From assembly GCA_007988745.1 (NCBI GenBank), contig BJUT01000027.1, forward strand, positions 1 to 53,620: DNA of 53,620 bases. The letters run 5' to 3'. The notes under the pieces are model-generated. The model made no database searches and was not told the origin of the DNA. It saw nothing but the letters and a program-made list of their open reading frames with translations. Every line of letters starts with the position of its first letter. Position 1 is the stretch's first letter. The translations under genes and the position numbers were made by a program. Positions 8,816 through 17,952 of this stretch are shown here, one piece after another. Origin of the DNA: Pseudoalteromonas atlantica (GTDB lineage: Bacteria; Pseudomonadota; Gammaproteobacteria; Enterobacterales; Alteromonadaceae).

Positions 8816-11110
8816 ATGAGTGATACAGATACCTTGCTAATGCAAGGAATTGAACAACAAACAATGGGGCGTTTTACCGAAGACGCCTACTTAAATTACT
8901 CTATGTACGTAATTATGGACCGTGCATTACCGCATGTTGGTGATGGTTTAAAACCGGTTCAACGTCGTATTATTTATGCTATGAGCGAGCTGGGTTTATC
9001 GGCCGCTGCTAAATATAAAAAATCGGCTCGTACGGTAGGTGATGTATTAGGTAAATACCACCCGCATGGCGACAGTGCCTGTTACGAGGCTATGGTATTA
9101 ATGGCGCAGCCGTTTTCTTACCGTTACCCATTAGTCGATGGGCAAGGTAACTGGGGGGCAGCAGATGACCCTAAATCGTTTGCAGCAATGCGTTATACCG
9201 AAGCACGCTTATCAAAGTTCTCTGAGGTATTACTTAAAGAGCTAGGCCAAGGCACCGTTGATTGGACGCCAAACTTTGACGGCACTATGGACGAGCCATT
9301 AGTGTTACCGGCGCGCTTACCGCATATTTTGTTAAATGGCGTAACGGGTATTGCAGTAGGTATGGCAACCGATATTCCACCACATAATGTGCGTGAAGTA
9401 GCCAGTGCCTGTTGTTTATTACTTGATAAGCCTAAAACCGAGCTTGATGAGTTACTTGAGCTTGTGCACGCACCCGATTATCCAACCGACGCTGAAATAA
9501 TTACCCCAAAAGCCGATATTCATAAAATATACAAAACCGGCCGAGGCTCAATTAAAATGCGCGCGGTGTATACTGAAGAGCATGGCGATATTGTTATTAC
9601 GGCGCTACCGCATCAGTGTTCAGGGGCTAAGGTGCTTGAGCAAATCGCGGCGCAAATGAATGCTAAAAAGCTGCCAATGGTCGCTGATTTACGAGATGAG
9701 TCTGATCACGAAAATCCTACCCGTATTGTGATTGTACCGCGTTCAAACCGCATTAAAGCTGAGCCGTTAATGGCGCACTTATTTGCCACCACCGACCTTG
9801 AAAAAAACTACCGTGTAAACTTAAACATGCTAGGCCTTGATGGCCGCCCGCAAGTAAAAGACCTACGCAGTATTTTATCTGAGTGGCTAACGTTTAGACG
9901 CGAAACAGTACGCAGGCGCTTACAGCACCGTTTAGATAAAGTACTGGCACGATTGCATATTTTAGAAGGTTTACTTGCTGCCTTTTTAAATATTGATGAA
10001 GTAATTGAAATTATTCGCACAGAAGATAAACCAAAACCTGTGTTGATGGAGCGCTTTGATTTAACCGATACTCAAGCCGAAGCCATTTTAGAGTTAAAAC
10101 TTCGTCATTTAGCAAAACTAGAAGAATTTAAAATACGTGGCGAGCAAGATGAGCTGGCCAAAGAACGTGACAAGTTAGAGCTAACGCTTGGCTCAGACCG
10201 TCGTATGTCAACGCTTCTTAAAAAAGAAATTCAAGAAGCGGCCGACATGTATGGCGACGATCGCCGCTCACCTGTTATTGAGCGCGTAGAAGCTAAAGCA
10301 CTGAGTGAAAAAGATTTAATTCCTTCAGAGTCGGTAACAGTCGTGCTTTCTGATAAAGGCTGGGCACGTGTTGGTAAAGGCCATGACATTGACGTAGAAG
10401 GGCTTAATTACCGTGCTGGCGATGAATACAAAGCCTCCGCTAAGGGTAAGAGTAATCAGCCTGCGGTATTTTTAGACTCAGCAGGGCGTGCATTTGCAAC
10501 CGATGCGCACAGCTTGCCATCAGCACGTAGCCAAGGCGAGCCAATGACTGGGCGCTTTAACCTCACCACAGGGGCTAATTTTGAGCACGTGGTAATGGGT
10601 GAAGATAATCAAGTGCTACTTATGGCCTCTGACGCGGGCTATGGTTTTATTACTGACTTTAAAGACCTAGTAAGTAAAAATAAAAACGGTAAAGCCTTGG
10701 TGAGCGTGCCTAAGGGCGGAATTTTACTCTCACCAATCAGAGTAAACGATGTAGCAACCGATTACTGCATGGCCATTTCGAACGAAGGACGCATGCTGTT
10801 GTTCCCACTGCGCGACTTACCAAAACTGGGTAAAGGTAAAGGCAATAAAATTATCTCTATACCAGGGGCTAAAGTGCAAGCACGTGAAGAGTTTGTCAAA
10901 GTGCTGGCGGTGGTACCACAAGGCAGTAGCGTTACCCTTCATGCTGGTAAACGAAAGCTAACGCTTAAACCGAGTGACCTGGAGCATTATCATGGTGAGC
11001 GCGGGCGTAGAGGTAATAAGTTACCGCGAGGCCTACAGCGTGTTGATGAAGCAGTGGTGGAGTTTACGCCGGCAGATGAGCAAAGTGATGACACATTAGC
11101 CGAAGAATAA
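8816..11110 (+). CDS. parC: DNA topoisomerase IV subunit A
   Basis: ParC is the DNA-cleaving subunit that works with ParE. The 764-residue protein has the catalytic Arg126-Tyr127 in [11 protein letters not shown], a cleavage/coiled-coil region, and a C-terminal pinwheel with degenerate repeats ([22 protein letters not shown]). The quinolone-resistance-determining positions equivalent to E. coli Ser80 and Glu84 are Ser87 and Glu91, the susceptible type. The ATG at 8816 follows an AGGTAAG sequence. A strong terminator follows at 11131. Confidence 0.97.
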   Translation: MSDTDTLLMQGIEQQTMGRFTEDAYLNYSMYVIMDRALPHVGDGLKPVQRRIIYAMSELGLSAAAKYKKSARTVGDVLGKYHPHGDSACYEAMVLMAQPFSYRYPLVDGQGNWGAADDPKSFAAMRYTEARLSKFSEVLLKELGQGTVDWTPNFDGTMDEPLVLPARLPHILLNGVTGIAVGMATDIPPHNVREVASACCLLLDKPKTELDELLELVHAPDYPTDAEIITPKADIHKIYKTGRGSIKMRAVYTEEHGDIVITALPHQCSGAKVLEQIAAQMNAKKLPMVADLRDESDHENPTRIVIVPRSNRIKAEPLMAHLFATTDLEKNYRVNLNMLGLDGRPQVKDLRSILSEWLTFRRETVRRRLQHRLDKVLARLHILEGLLAAFLNIDEVIEIIRTEDKPKPVLMERFDLTDTQAEAILELKLRHLAKLEEFKIRGEQDELAKERDKLELTLGSDRRMSTLLKKEIQEAADMYGDDRRSPVIERVEAKALSEKDLIPSESVTVVLSDKGWARVGKGHDIDVEGLNYRAGDEYKASAKGKSNQPAVFLDSAGRAFATDAHSLPSARSQGEPMTGRFNLTTGANFEHVVMGEDNQVLLMASDAGYGFITDFKDLVSKNKNGKALVSVPKGGILLSPIRVNDVATDYCMAISNEGRMLLFPLRDLPKLGKGKGNKIISIPGAKVQAREEFVKVLAVVPQGSSVTLHAGKRKLTLKPSDLEHYHGERGRRGNKLPRGLQRVDEAVVEFTPADEQSDDTLAEE

Positions 11111-11130
11111 ACCCGAAATATAAACCTCTA

Positions 11131-11156
11131 ACGGCCTGCTTTTGCAGGCCGTTTTT
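11131..11156 (+). terminator. Rho-independent terminator of parC
   Basis: The stem ACGGCCTGC (11131-11139) pairs with GCAGGCCGT (11144-11152) around a TTTT loop and is followed by a T run. It lies 20 bases past the parC stop. Confidence 0.92.
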
Positions 11157-11221
11157 GTTTATCCTGTATTTTTCAGCTTACAGCTGTTCGCTATTGTCTC
11201 GTGATCGTCATAAAATCACGT

Positions 11222-11227
11222 TATAAT
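11222..11227 (+). promoter_or_regulatory. Probable -10 element upstream of plsC
   Basis: A perfect TATAAT hexamer lies 53 bases before the TTG start of plsC. The -35 is weak. A transcript starting near 11234 would exclude the in-frame GTG at 11229 as the start codon. Confidence 0.5.
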
Positions 11228-11279
11228 AGTGAAATATGCGTGGCTTATAGCGCATTGCACACACATTTTGGAGAGAAGT

Positions 11280-11993
11280 TTGTTAGCTGTTATACGTATT
11301 TTAATTATGGTGCTGTTTATATTTTTCAGCTGCGTGTTTGGGTTGTTATTGTCGATTGTGAGACCGTTTCACCCTAATAATGTGCATGTGATAGCCGGCT
11401 GGTTTGGCTCAATGGCTAAAATGTTAGGGGTTAAACTTGTCCTTAAACGCCACCCTGATGCGCTTAATATTGGCCCTGCGGTTTACCTATCAAACCATCA
11501 AAACAATTACGATTTATTTACGGTATCGGCTATGGTGCCTGAAAACTGCGTTAGCTTAGGCAAAAAAAGCTTAAAGTGGATCCCATTTTTTGGGCAACTT
11601 TACTGGTTGTCGGGCAACATATTGATTGATAGAGCCAATCGCTCAAAAGCGGCAGGTACAATTTCAAAAGCCGCTGAAAAAATTAAACAAAAAGGCCTAT
11701 CTATTTGGGTATTTCCCGAAGGCACAAGAAGCTATGGCCGCGGTTTACTGCCATTTAAAACCGGCGCATTTCACACCGCTTTAAGCGCAGATGTACCCAT
11801 AGTGCCGGTATGTATGAGCACAACTGATAAAACTATTAAGCTAAACCGCTGGGATAATGGTACAATTTACATTGAAATGTTAGCGCCTATATCACTTGAT
11901 AAAAAAGTGAATGCCCGTGAACAGGCCACCCAAGTGCATAGTATTATGGCTGCTAAAATAACTGAATTAGATGCTCAAGCGAGAGATAAATAA
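11280..11993 (+). CDS. plsC: 1-acyl-sn-glycerol-3-phosphate acyltransferase
   Basis: PlsC acylates lysophosphatidic acid to phosphatidic acid at the inner membrane. The protein is 238 residues from a TTG start at 11280, which has GGAGAG at 11270-11275 and aligns with the E. coli N-terminus. A GTG further upstream (11229) overlaps the likely promoter and lacks a ribosome binding site. An N-terminal membrane helix is followed by the catalytic HX4D (NHQNNYD), then GKKSLKWIPFFGQLYWLSGNI, FPEGTRS and VPIVPVC, all characteristic acyltransferase motifs. The parC-plsC order is conserved. The stop overlaps the rraB start (TAATG). Confidence 0.95.
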   Translation: MLAVIRILIMVLFIFFSCVFGLLLSIVRPFHPNNVHVIAGWFGSMAKMLGVKLVLKRHPDALNIGPAVYLSNHQNNYDLFTVSAMVPENCVSLGKKSLKWIPFFGQLYWLSGNILIDRANRSKAAGTISKAAEKIKQKGLSIWVFPEGTRSYGRGLLPFKTGAFHTALSADVPIVPVCMSTTDKTIKLNRWDNGTIYIEMLAPISLDKKVNAREQATQVHSIMAAKITELDAQARDK

Positions 11994-12328
11994 TGGAAAA
12001 CTGGCGTGAAATAAGTGAAGACATCGTAAGTTCACTACTTGAAGATGGCTCTGATCCTGAAATACTTTATGAAGTTGAGCATCATTTTGTATGCGAAGAT
12101 TTTAGCAAATTAGAGCAAGCGGCACTGGCTGCCTTTAAATTAGGCTACGATGTTGAAGAACCGGCAGAGCTTGAGCTAGAAGATGGCAGCAAAATTTGGA
12201 GCTTTGATATTGTAGTCGAAGCTGAGCTAGACGTTGAAGTTATAATGGAAGACGTTGATAAACTTGCAGCGTTAGCTGTTGAGTGTGACGTTGAATACGA
12301 CGGTTGGGGCACTTACTTTCAAGAGTAA
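11993..12328 (+). CDS. rraB: Regulator of ribonuclease E activity B (RraB)
   Basis: RraB binds RNase E and changes degradosome activity. The protein is 111 residues, very acidic, and shorter than the E. coli form because its C-terminal tail is reduced. Diagnostic phrases include an N-terminal WREISEDIVSSLLEDGSDPE, then EHHFVCEDF, then a C-terminal VECDVEYDGWGTYF. Its ATG overlaps the plsC stop, so translation is probably coupled. A terminator follows. Confidence 0.88.
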   Translation: MENWREISEDIVSSLLEDGSDPEILYEVEHHFVCEDFSKLEQAALAAFKLGYDVEEPAELELEDGSKIWSFDIVVEAELDVEVIMEDVDKLAALAVECDVEYDGWGTYFQE

Positions 12329-12349
12329 GGCGTTAGCTAGTTGATAAAG

Positions 12350-12377
12350 GCGAGCATTTATATGTGCTCGCTTTTTT
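12350..12377 (+). terminator. Rho-independent terminator after rraB
   Basis: The stem GCGAGCA (12350-12356) pairs with TGCTCGC (12365-12371) and is followed by six T's. It closes the plsC-rraB unit. Confidence 0.85.
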
Positions 12378-13008
12378 GTGCACAGAGTAAACATGACTCT
12401 TTAAACCGCGGCCTATTTTCAGATATTAATTCATTTTTAGTGTAATGGCGCATTAATACCCCCTTTATTTTGCCTTATTTAACGGCAAAAATTTAATACT
12501 TTTCGTGTTACCAATTTTATTTTTGTTATAACCAATTATTATCTTTCATATAAAAAACTTAATTCTCCTTAATTTATTCATTAAAAGTTAAGCTTGTTCA
12601 TATTCCTATTGGTAATAGGGCTTATTTCGACGTACTACTTATTCATTAAATTGAAAAAATATTTTTATTTATTGCTAACCTGTCCCTAATATATAACCTG
12701 TTGAATAGTTATAACTATTTACAAGTTGCAAATGCAATATTTAATAAAACTAATACTTATTTGCTATTACATCCTCTGTTGACATATTGGTAACAAAAAA
12801 TATAGCCTTTAGCTCGCCATATGGCATTAATATTGGTAAGGCCAATTTAAGGGTTTTAGATTGATTTTTGTAACCCGAGTGTTCTTGCCAAATCTATTCA
12901 TACACAAAAATAGAAACCTGTTTACACAGGGTGATCTAAGTTTTAGTGACTGACACAAAACTAGGTAGTTAGGTTATTTTTATATTCAGGTTTAAAGGAA
13001 TAAAGATA
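12378..13008. other. Long AT-rich intergenic region upstream of the alginate lyase
   Basis: No coding sequence is visible in this stretch of about 630 bases. It holds four copies of the octamer ATTGGTAA: 12508-12515 (minus orientation), 12608-12615, 12786-12793 and 12832-12839 (all plus). The second is embedded in the inverted repeat CCTATT-GGT-AATAGG (12605-12619). The fourth forms ATTGG-N5-CCAAT (12832-12846). A sigma70 promoter lies among them, leaving a leader of about 195 bases before the alginate lyase. Confidence 0.7.
12779..12806 (+). promoter_or_regulatory. Sigma70 promoter of the alginate lyase with an operator in the spacer
   Basis: The -35 TTGACA (12779-12784) and the -10 TATAGC (12801-12806) are separated by 16 bases. 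The motif ATTGGTAA at 12786-12793 lies in the spacer, and a second copy with dyad symmetry lies at 12832-12846, just past the predicted transcription start. This layout is typical of repression. The motif resembles half-sites of GntR-family operators, which is an inference. Confidence 0.6.
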
Positions 13009-14184
13009 ATGATTAACCATAAAAAACTGTTTTTTTACAGCGCAATTGCGACAAGTTCAGCGCTATCTCATGCTGCAACAATTAATAATGCAGGCTTTGA
13101 AAGTGGCTTTAGTAACTGGAACGAAACCGACCCAGCCGCTATTTCTTCAGATGCTTACAGTGGCTCAAAATCGTTAAAAATTCAGGGCAGTCCAGCACGG
13201 GTTTATCAAGTGGTAGATATACAGCCTAACACTGAATACACCCTAAGTGCTTATGTGCTGGGTAAAGGGCAAATTGGTGTAAACGATTTAAATGGTTTAT
13301 TTAAAAACCAAACCTTTAATGTTTCTTCGTGGACTAAAGTAACAAAAACATTTACCTCAGCAAACACCAATTCACTTCAGGTTTTTGCTAAACATTACAA
13401 CAACACCAGCGATGTAAGGTTTGATAATTTTGCCTTGGTTGAGGGCAGCGGCAGTAATGATGGTGGCTCAGATGGCGGCAGCGATAACTCAAATGGTTCA
13501 ACAATTCCTAGCAGCATAACCAGTGGTAGCATTTTTGATTTAGAAGGTGATAACCCAAATCCTCTCGTTGACGATAGCACCTTAGTGTTTGTGCCGTTAG
13601 AAGCACAACATATTACGCCTAATGGTAATGGCTGGCGTCATGAGTATAAGGTTAAAGAAAGTTTACGCGCTGCGATGACTCAAACCTATGAAGTGTTCGA
13701 AGCTACGGTAAAAGTTGAGATGTCTGATGGCGGAAAAACAATTATATCGCAGCACCATGCTAGTGATACCGGCACTATATCTAAAGTGTATGTGTCGGAT
13801 ACTGATGAATCGGGCTTTAATGATAGCGTAGCGAACAACGGAATTTTTGATGTGTACGTACGTTTACGTAATACCAGCGGTAATGAAGAAAAATTTGCTT
13901 TGGGTACAATGACCAGCGGTGAGACATTTAACTTGCGGGTAGTTAATAACTACGGCGATGTAGAGGTTACGGCATTCGGTAACTCGTTCGGTATACCAGT
14001 AGAGGATGATTCGCAGTCATACTTTAAGTTTGGTAACTACCTGCAATCGCAAGACCCATACACATTAGACAAATGTGGTGAGGCCGGAAACTCTAACTCG
14101 TTTAAAAACTGTTTTGAGGATTTAGGCATTACAGAGTCAAAAGTGACGATGACCAATGTGAGTTATACGCGCGAAACTAATTAA
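13009..14184 (+). CDS. Secreted alginate lyase with N-terminal carbohydrate-binding domain, PL18 type
   Basis: The enzyme cleaves alginate by beta-elimination outside the cell. The 391-residue protein has a signal peptide (1-22, SHA/ATIN), then a beta-sandwich domain of the CBM4/9/16 kind (about 23-145), then a Gly/Ser/Asp linker (146-164), then a jelly-roll lyase domain (about 172-391). The catalytic-groove motifs are WRHEY at 209-213, SQHHA at 247-251 and YFKFGNYLQSQ at 338-348, the PL7/PL18 pattern. Cys356 and Cys368 could form a disulfide. The domain order and length match Pseudoalteromonas PL18 enzymes known to me. AAAGGAA precedes the ATG by about 8 bases. No other alginate genes are nearby. 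Confidence 0.88.
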   Translation: MINHKKLFFYSAIATSSALSHAATINNAGFESGFSNWNETDPAAISSDAYSGSKSLKIQGSPARVYQVVDIQPNTEYTLSAYVLGKGQIGVNDLNGLFKNQTFNVSSWTKVTKTFTSANTNSLQVFAKHYNNTSDVRFDNFALVEGSGSNDGGSDGGSDNSNGSTIPSSITSGSIFDLEGDNPNPLVDDSTLVFVPLEAQHITPNGNGWRHEYKVKESLRAAMTQTYEVFEATVKVEMSDGGKTIISQHHASDTGTISKVYVSDTDESGFNDSVANNGIFDVYVRLRNTSGNEEKFALGTMTSGETFNLRVVNNYGDVEVTAFGNSFGIPVEDDSQSYFKFGNYLQSQDPYTLDKCGEAGNSNSFKNCFEDLGITESKVTMTNVSYTRETN

Positions 14185-14192
14185 TTAGTGAC

Positions 14193-14226
14193 TTATTATG
14201 GCCACTCAATTGAGTGGCCATAATAA
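14193..14226. terminator. Bidirectional terminator, perfect 34-base palindrome
   Basis: The palindrome is perfect and centred between 14209 and 14210, with core GGCCACTCAATTGAGTGGCC. It is followed by A's on the plus side and flanked by T's when read on the minus strand. It separates the convergent alginate lyase and zntB genes. Confidence 0.85.
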
Positions 14227-14238
14227 AAAAACTTTATC

Positions 14239-15210
14239 TTATAACCATTTTTTATTTTTAAAGTACACGCCAATACCGCCAGTAAGCACAATTAAAAAAA
14301 TCACAAATGCACTAAATGCATAAGGGTTTTCGGTACCAGGTATGCCACCTACATTTACCCCTAAAAGGCCCGTTAAAAAGCCCAGTGGTAAAAAAAGCGC
14401 AGCCACAACCGACATTACATACATGCGTTGATTTAATTGCTCAGACACTTGGTTAGTAATGGTTTGCTGAATAATTTGCGCACGCTCTATGGCGCTATCT
14501 AGCTCTTCTAAATAACGAATAAGTAAGTTAGTGGTTTCGTTTAGCTTTGCTTTATCTTCATCTAAAAGCCAAGGGTAATGGTTATTTACCATTAAACTCA
14601 ACGCTTCTTTTTGCGGTTTTAAGTAACGTTTTAAGGCAATAGTTTGACGGCGTAGTTGAGATAAACCTTGGTTATCAAACTTTTTACTTGGCTCGTCTAT
14701 TTCTTCTTCAAATTCATCCAGGGTTTCATCAAGCGTATCAATGACACTTTGCATGCGTGATGTCAGTTTTTGCGTAATAGAGCCGACCAACTCTGATATT
14801 GAGCATGGGCCGTGGCCAGCATTAAGCTCTGCTAATATATCTTGAATCGAAAGTAAGCGACGTTTGCGCGTTGTGATAACCACAGATTCGCTAATAAATA
14901 AACGAATTGACACCATGTCCTCAGGGCTTTGCGCTGGGTTTAAATTTACACCACGCAAAAACAGCATATGGCCATTGGTACTAGGTGTTAAGCGAGGGCG
15001 AGTTTCATCAGCAATAAGCGAATCAAGCTCAAAGTCGGTAAGGTGAGCCTGGCTTTTAAGCCACGTTACTGCCTCGCTTTGGCTGTAGTCCATATGTATC
15101 CACAGTTTACCTTGGCTAGGGTGCCAGTTATTTAAATCGCGGGTGTTTTCTATGGCGTGCGCGCCGCCTTTTTCATCAAGCACCAGTGCATGCAGTAAAC
15201 CATTAATCAT
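14239..15210 (-). CDS. zntB: Zinc transporter ZntB (CorA family)
   Basis: This is a CorA-superfamily metal channel in the inner membrane. The 323-residue protein has a large N-terminal cytoplasmic domain and long helices (about 150-255). Two C-terminal membrane segments are joined by the signature loop GVNVGGIPG, the ZntB-type GxN motif that replaces the GMN of CorA. The end FKNKKWL matches E. coli ZntB. The direction of Zn2+ transport is debated for the family. It is convergent with the alginate lyase and divergent from rimB. Confidence 0.9.
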   Translation of the reverse strand: MINGLLHALVLDEKGGAHAIENTRDLNNWHPSQGKLWIHMDYSQSEAVTWLKSQAHLTDFELDSLIADETRPRLTPSTNGHMLFLRGVNLNPAQSPEDMVSIRLFISESVVITTRKRRLLSIQDILAELNAGHGPCSISELVGSITQKLTSRMQSVIDTLDETLDEFEEEIDEPSKKFDNQGLSQLRRQTIALKRYLKPQKEALSLMVNNHYPWLLDEDKAKLNETTNLLIRYLEELDSAIERAQIIQQTITNQVSEQLNQRMYVMSVVAALFLPLGFLTGLLGVNVGGIPGTENPYAFSAFVIFLIVLTGGIGVYFKNKKWL

Positions 15211-15281
15211 ATTTTAAACTCATATAATAGTGTATTTTTAATACAGTTAACTATAGTGTATCTGCATAGTGCTTTACAAAC

Positions 15282-15316
15282 TTACCTTAACTTTTAATAA
15301 GTTAGCGTTAAGGTAA
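15282..15316. promoter_or_regulatory. Perfect inverted repeat between zntB and rimB
   Basis: TTACCTTAAC (15282-15291) and GTTAAGGTAA (15307-15316) are exact reverse complements separated by 15 bases. It could be an operator for either divergent gene or an RNA hairpin. No regulator can be assigned. Confidence 0.45.
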
Positions 15317-15488
15317 AACCTATATGCAGGCTTTAATTGCTAAATAAGGCACTAAACAGCAAGGCGCGCATTGTGTGATTAGTTCCTATGAAAGATCAAT
15401 TTAATTTACTCATCGACTAGATAAATTTATTTCGCTGGTGTTTTTTGCGCCGTAGCGTATAAGTCACTTTTTTATTAAGGGCACATTT

Positions 15489-15917
15489 ATGACAGCAAAG
15501 TTAACTGTTGGTTGGCGTGAGTGGTTAAGTTTACCCGAGCTTGGCATCGAAAAGATAAAAGCAAAAGTTGATACTGGCGCCCGCACTTCATGTATTCATG
15601 CAATTAACATTGAAGAGTACAAAGAAGGCGAAGAAAAGTGGGTAAAATTTATAGTCCAACCATTGCAAGATGACGAACACACTCAGGTTGCTTGCACTGC
15701 AAAGGTTAAAAAAATTAAGGCGGTAACCAGCTCAAGTGGGCAGAAAGAGTTACGGTACTTTATAGAAACAAGGTTGTCTGCAGGGCCCCATAGTTGGCCT
15801 ATAGAAGTTACTTTAACGAGTCGGGCAACCATGAAGTTTAGAATGTTACTAGGGCGTACAGCCATGGAAAATCGTATAGTCGTTGATCCGGCTTTATCTC
15901 ATTTATTAGATAGTTAA
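15489..15917 (+). CDS. rimB: Retropepsin-like protease RimB (annotated as ATP-dependent zinc protease family)
   Basis: The 142-residue protein has the retroviral-type aspartic protease signature DTGART at 28-33 and the second hydrophobic block MLLGRTAM near 120-126, which make a half-pepsin that would act as a dimer. In pseudomonads the homologue next to rimK (RimB) is reported to act on poly-glutamylated ribosomal protein S6. Ten bases separate it from rimK, so the two are almost certainly cotranscribed. The family label zinc protease is historical; no zinc-binding motif is evident here. Confidence 0.85.
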   Translation: MTAKLTVGWREWLSLPELGIEKIKAKVDTGARTSCIHAINIEEYKEGEEKWVKFIVQPLQDDEHTQVACTAKVKKIKAVTSSSGQKELRYFIETRLSAGPHSWPIEVTLTSRATMKFRMLLGRTAMENRIVVDPALSHLLDS

Positions 15918-15927
15918 GGTTTTAACT

Positions 15928-16833
15928 ATGAAAATTGGTATTTTATCTCGCAACAGAAATTTATATTCAACGCGTCGCTTAATTGAAGCGGCAGAGGCAC
16001 GCGGTCACGAGGTAAAGGTGATTGATGCGCTTCGTTGCTATATGAATATAAACTCAGAACAGCCAGAAATTCACTACCGTGGTGAAAATTTAAAAGATTT
16101 TGACGCCATTGTTCCGCGTATTGGTGCATCGGTGACGTTTTATGGTTGCTCTGTTTTACGTCAGTTCGAAATGATGGGGGTTTATCCTGTTAACGAATCG
16201 GTGGCTATTTCTCGTTCGCGCGATAAATTACGCTCACTTCAGCTGTTATCACGTAAAGGCGTAGGCATGCCGGTAACCGGTTTTGCCAGCAAACCAGATG
16301 ACGTTAAAGATTTACTAGAAATGGTAGGCGGTGCTCCGGTGGTTATTAAATTACTTGAAGGCACACAAGGCATCGGTGTTGTACTTGCTGAAACACGTAA
16401 AGCGGCTGAAAGTGTTATTGAAGCGTTTATGGGTTTAAAAGCCAATATTATGGTTCAAGAATACATTAAAGAAGCCGGCGGAGCCGATATTCGTTGTTTT
16501 GTACTTGGCGATAAAGTAATAGCGGCCATGAAGCGCCAAGCGCAAGAAGGTGAGTTTCGCTCAAACCTTCACCGTGGTGGTAGCGCTACATTAGTACGCA
16601 TTACCCCAGAAGAGCGTAAAACCGCCGTTGCTGCAGCAAAAGCAATGGGCTTAAATGTAGCGGGCGTTGATTTACTTCGCTCATCTCGCGGGCCGTTGGT
16701 AATGGAAGTAAACTCTTCTCCAGGCCTTGAAGGGATTGAAGTGGCAACAGGTAAAGATATTGCCGGTATGGTGATTGATTTCATCGAAAAAAATGCTGCT
16801 ATTAAAGGAACCGCAACCCGTGGCAAAGGTTAA
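15928..16833 (+). CDS. rimK: Ribosomal protein S6 alpha-L-glutamate ligase RimK
   Basis: RimK uses ATP to add glutamates to the C-terminus of ribosomal protein S6. The protein is 301 residues, one more than E. coli RimK. ATP-grasp features are present: [18 protein letters not shown] (phosphate-binding glycine loop), [31 protein letters not shown] and the metal-binding [14 protein letters not shown]. It sits between rimB and an M14 peptidase gene whose start overlaps its 3' end, so the three act as a cassette. Confidence 0.95.
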   Translation: MKIGILSRNRNLYSTRRLIEAAEARGHEVKVIDALRCYMNINSEQPEIHYRGENLKDFDAIVPRIGASVTFYGCSVLRQFEMMGVYPVNESVAISRSRDKLRSLQLLSRKGVGMPVTGFASKPDDVKDLLEMVGGAPVVIKLLEGTQGIGVVLAETRKAAESVIEAFMGLKANIMVQEYIKEAGGADIRCFVLGDKVIAAMKRQAQEGEFRSNLHRGGSATLVRITPEERKTAVAAAKAMGLNVAGVDLLRSSRGPLVMEVNSSPGLEGIEVATGKDIAGMVIDFIEKNAAIKGTATRGKG

Positions 16834-17878
16834 AATTAATCGTCCTTTTACCTTATTAGGTGAAAGTGTTGGCGTGGGCGAGCGTAAAACCCTTGCCTTA
16901 GAGGCTGCTAAACTTTACACCCATTCACCGCTCAATATTCCTATTGAAGTGGTTAATGGTGTAATGGAAGGCCCAGTGCTAATGGTGTGTGCAGCTATTC
17001 ATGGTGATGAGCTAAATGGTGTAGAAGTTGTACGCCAGCTGCTCTCTAAAATAGATGCAAGCCAACTGCGCGGAACCATAATTGCTGTGCCAATTGTTAA
17101 TGTGTTTGGCTTTATTCATAAATCACGTTATTTACCCGATAGACGTGATATGAACCGCAGCTTTCCGGGCTCTGAGCGTGGATCGCTTGCGGGGCGTATG
17201 GCACATATGTTTTTTAATCAGGTGGCGGTACATTGTACCCACATTATTGATCTACATACGGGGGCTATTCACCGAACTAACTTGCCGCAAATACGCGCTA
17301 ACTTAGATGATGAAGCAACCGCTGATATGGCTAAAGCATTCGGTACGCCAGCGGTTATAAATGCATCCCTTCGTAATGGCTCATTACGTAGTGAAGCCGC
17401 TAATTTAGGTATACCGGTTATTACTTACGAAGCCGGTGAAGCCTTACGCTTTGACCCTATTGCCATTGCAGCAGGTGTGCAGGGTGTGGATTATGTGATG
17501 CGGCATTTAAAAATGATCCGCGGCAAGCGTCCTAAAAAACTGCCCGATCCTATTATTGCAGGGTCTACAAGTTGGATACGCGCTGAGGTAGATGGCATTG
17601 TGCGTGCGCAAGTATCGCTAGGTGAACACGTAGAAAAAGGCCAAGTGCTGGCGTACATAAGTAGCCCATTAGGTGATGCCGAGCTTGAGCTTTTAGCGCC
17701 TAAGGGCGGTATTGTGATTGGCCAGCAAACTATGCCACTAGTAAACGAAGGGGATGCGGTATTCCACCTTGCTTACTTTGCAAATGATAACAGCTTAGTA
17801 GAGCAGCAGTTAGAGCATTTTATTGACGAAATAAATGATTTAGATGAAGAGCTTAAAACAGCTGAGCTAAATAATTAG
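16820..17878 (+). CDS. Succinylglutamate desuccinylase/aspartoacylase family zinc peptidase linked to rimK
   Basis: This is a 352-residue M14-like zinc hydrolase. The zinc ligands are His61 and Glu64 (HGDELNG) and His146 (DLHTG). The substrate-binding [11 protein letters not shown] is at about 107-117 and the likely catalytic Glu is in ITYEAGE (about 204). A lipoyl/biotinyl-like C-terminal fold ([24 protein letters not shown]) is typical of this AstE-like subgroup. The start chosen is GTG 16820 with AAGGAA at 16805-16810; an upstream in-frame ATG at 16793 and TTG at 16775 are deeper in rimK. It overlaps rimK by 14 bases. By context it may trim glutamates or acyl groups from the RimK product, but this is inference. 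Confidence 0.82.
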   Translation: MAKVKINRPFTLLGESVGVGERKTLALEAAKLYTHSPLNIPIEVVNGVMEGPVLMVCAAIHGDELNGVEVVRQLLSKIDASQLRGTIIAVPIVNVFGFIHKSRYLPDRRDMNRSFPGSERGSLAGRMAHMFFNQVAVHCTHIIDLHTGAIHRTNLPQIRANLDDEATADMAKAFGTPAVINASLRNGSLRSEAANLGIPVITYEAGEALRFDPIAIAAGVQGVDYVMRHLKMIRGKRPKKLPDPIIAGSTSWIRAEVDGIVRAQVSLGEHVEKGQVLAYISSPLGDAELELLAPKGGIVIGQQTMPLVNEGDAVFHLAYFANDNSLVEQQLEHFIDEINDLDEELKTAELNN

Positions 17879-17897
17879 CATTATGTTAGCTAGTAAA

Positions 17898-17933
17898 AAG
17901 CCGCAGTGAGGTTTGCCTTACTGCGGCTTTTTT
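17898..17933 (+). terminator. Rho-independent terminator of the rim cassette
   Basis: A long stem built on AAAGCCGCAGT and ACTGCGGCTTT, extended by GAGG/CCTT pairing with a TTTG loop, is followed by a T run. It also faces the 3' end of the minus-strand mscS-like gene, so it may act in both directions. Confidence 0.88.
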
Positions 17934-17952
17934 GCGGATATGACTTTTTAAA

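Noticed and set aside
11229..11279. GTG at 11229 as the plsC start
   Set aside because: It overlaps the TATAAT element and has no ribosome site, whereas TTG 11280 has GGAGAG and aligns with PlsC.
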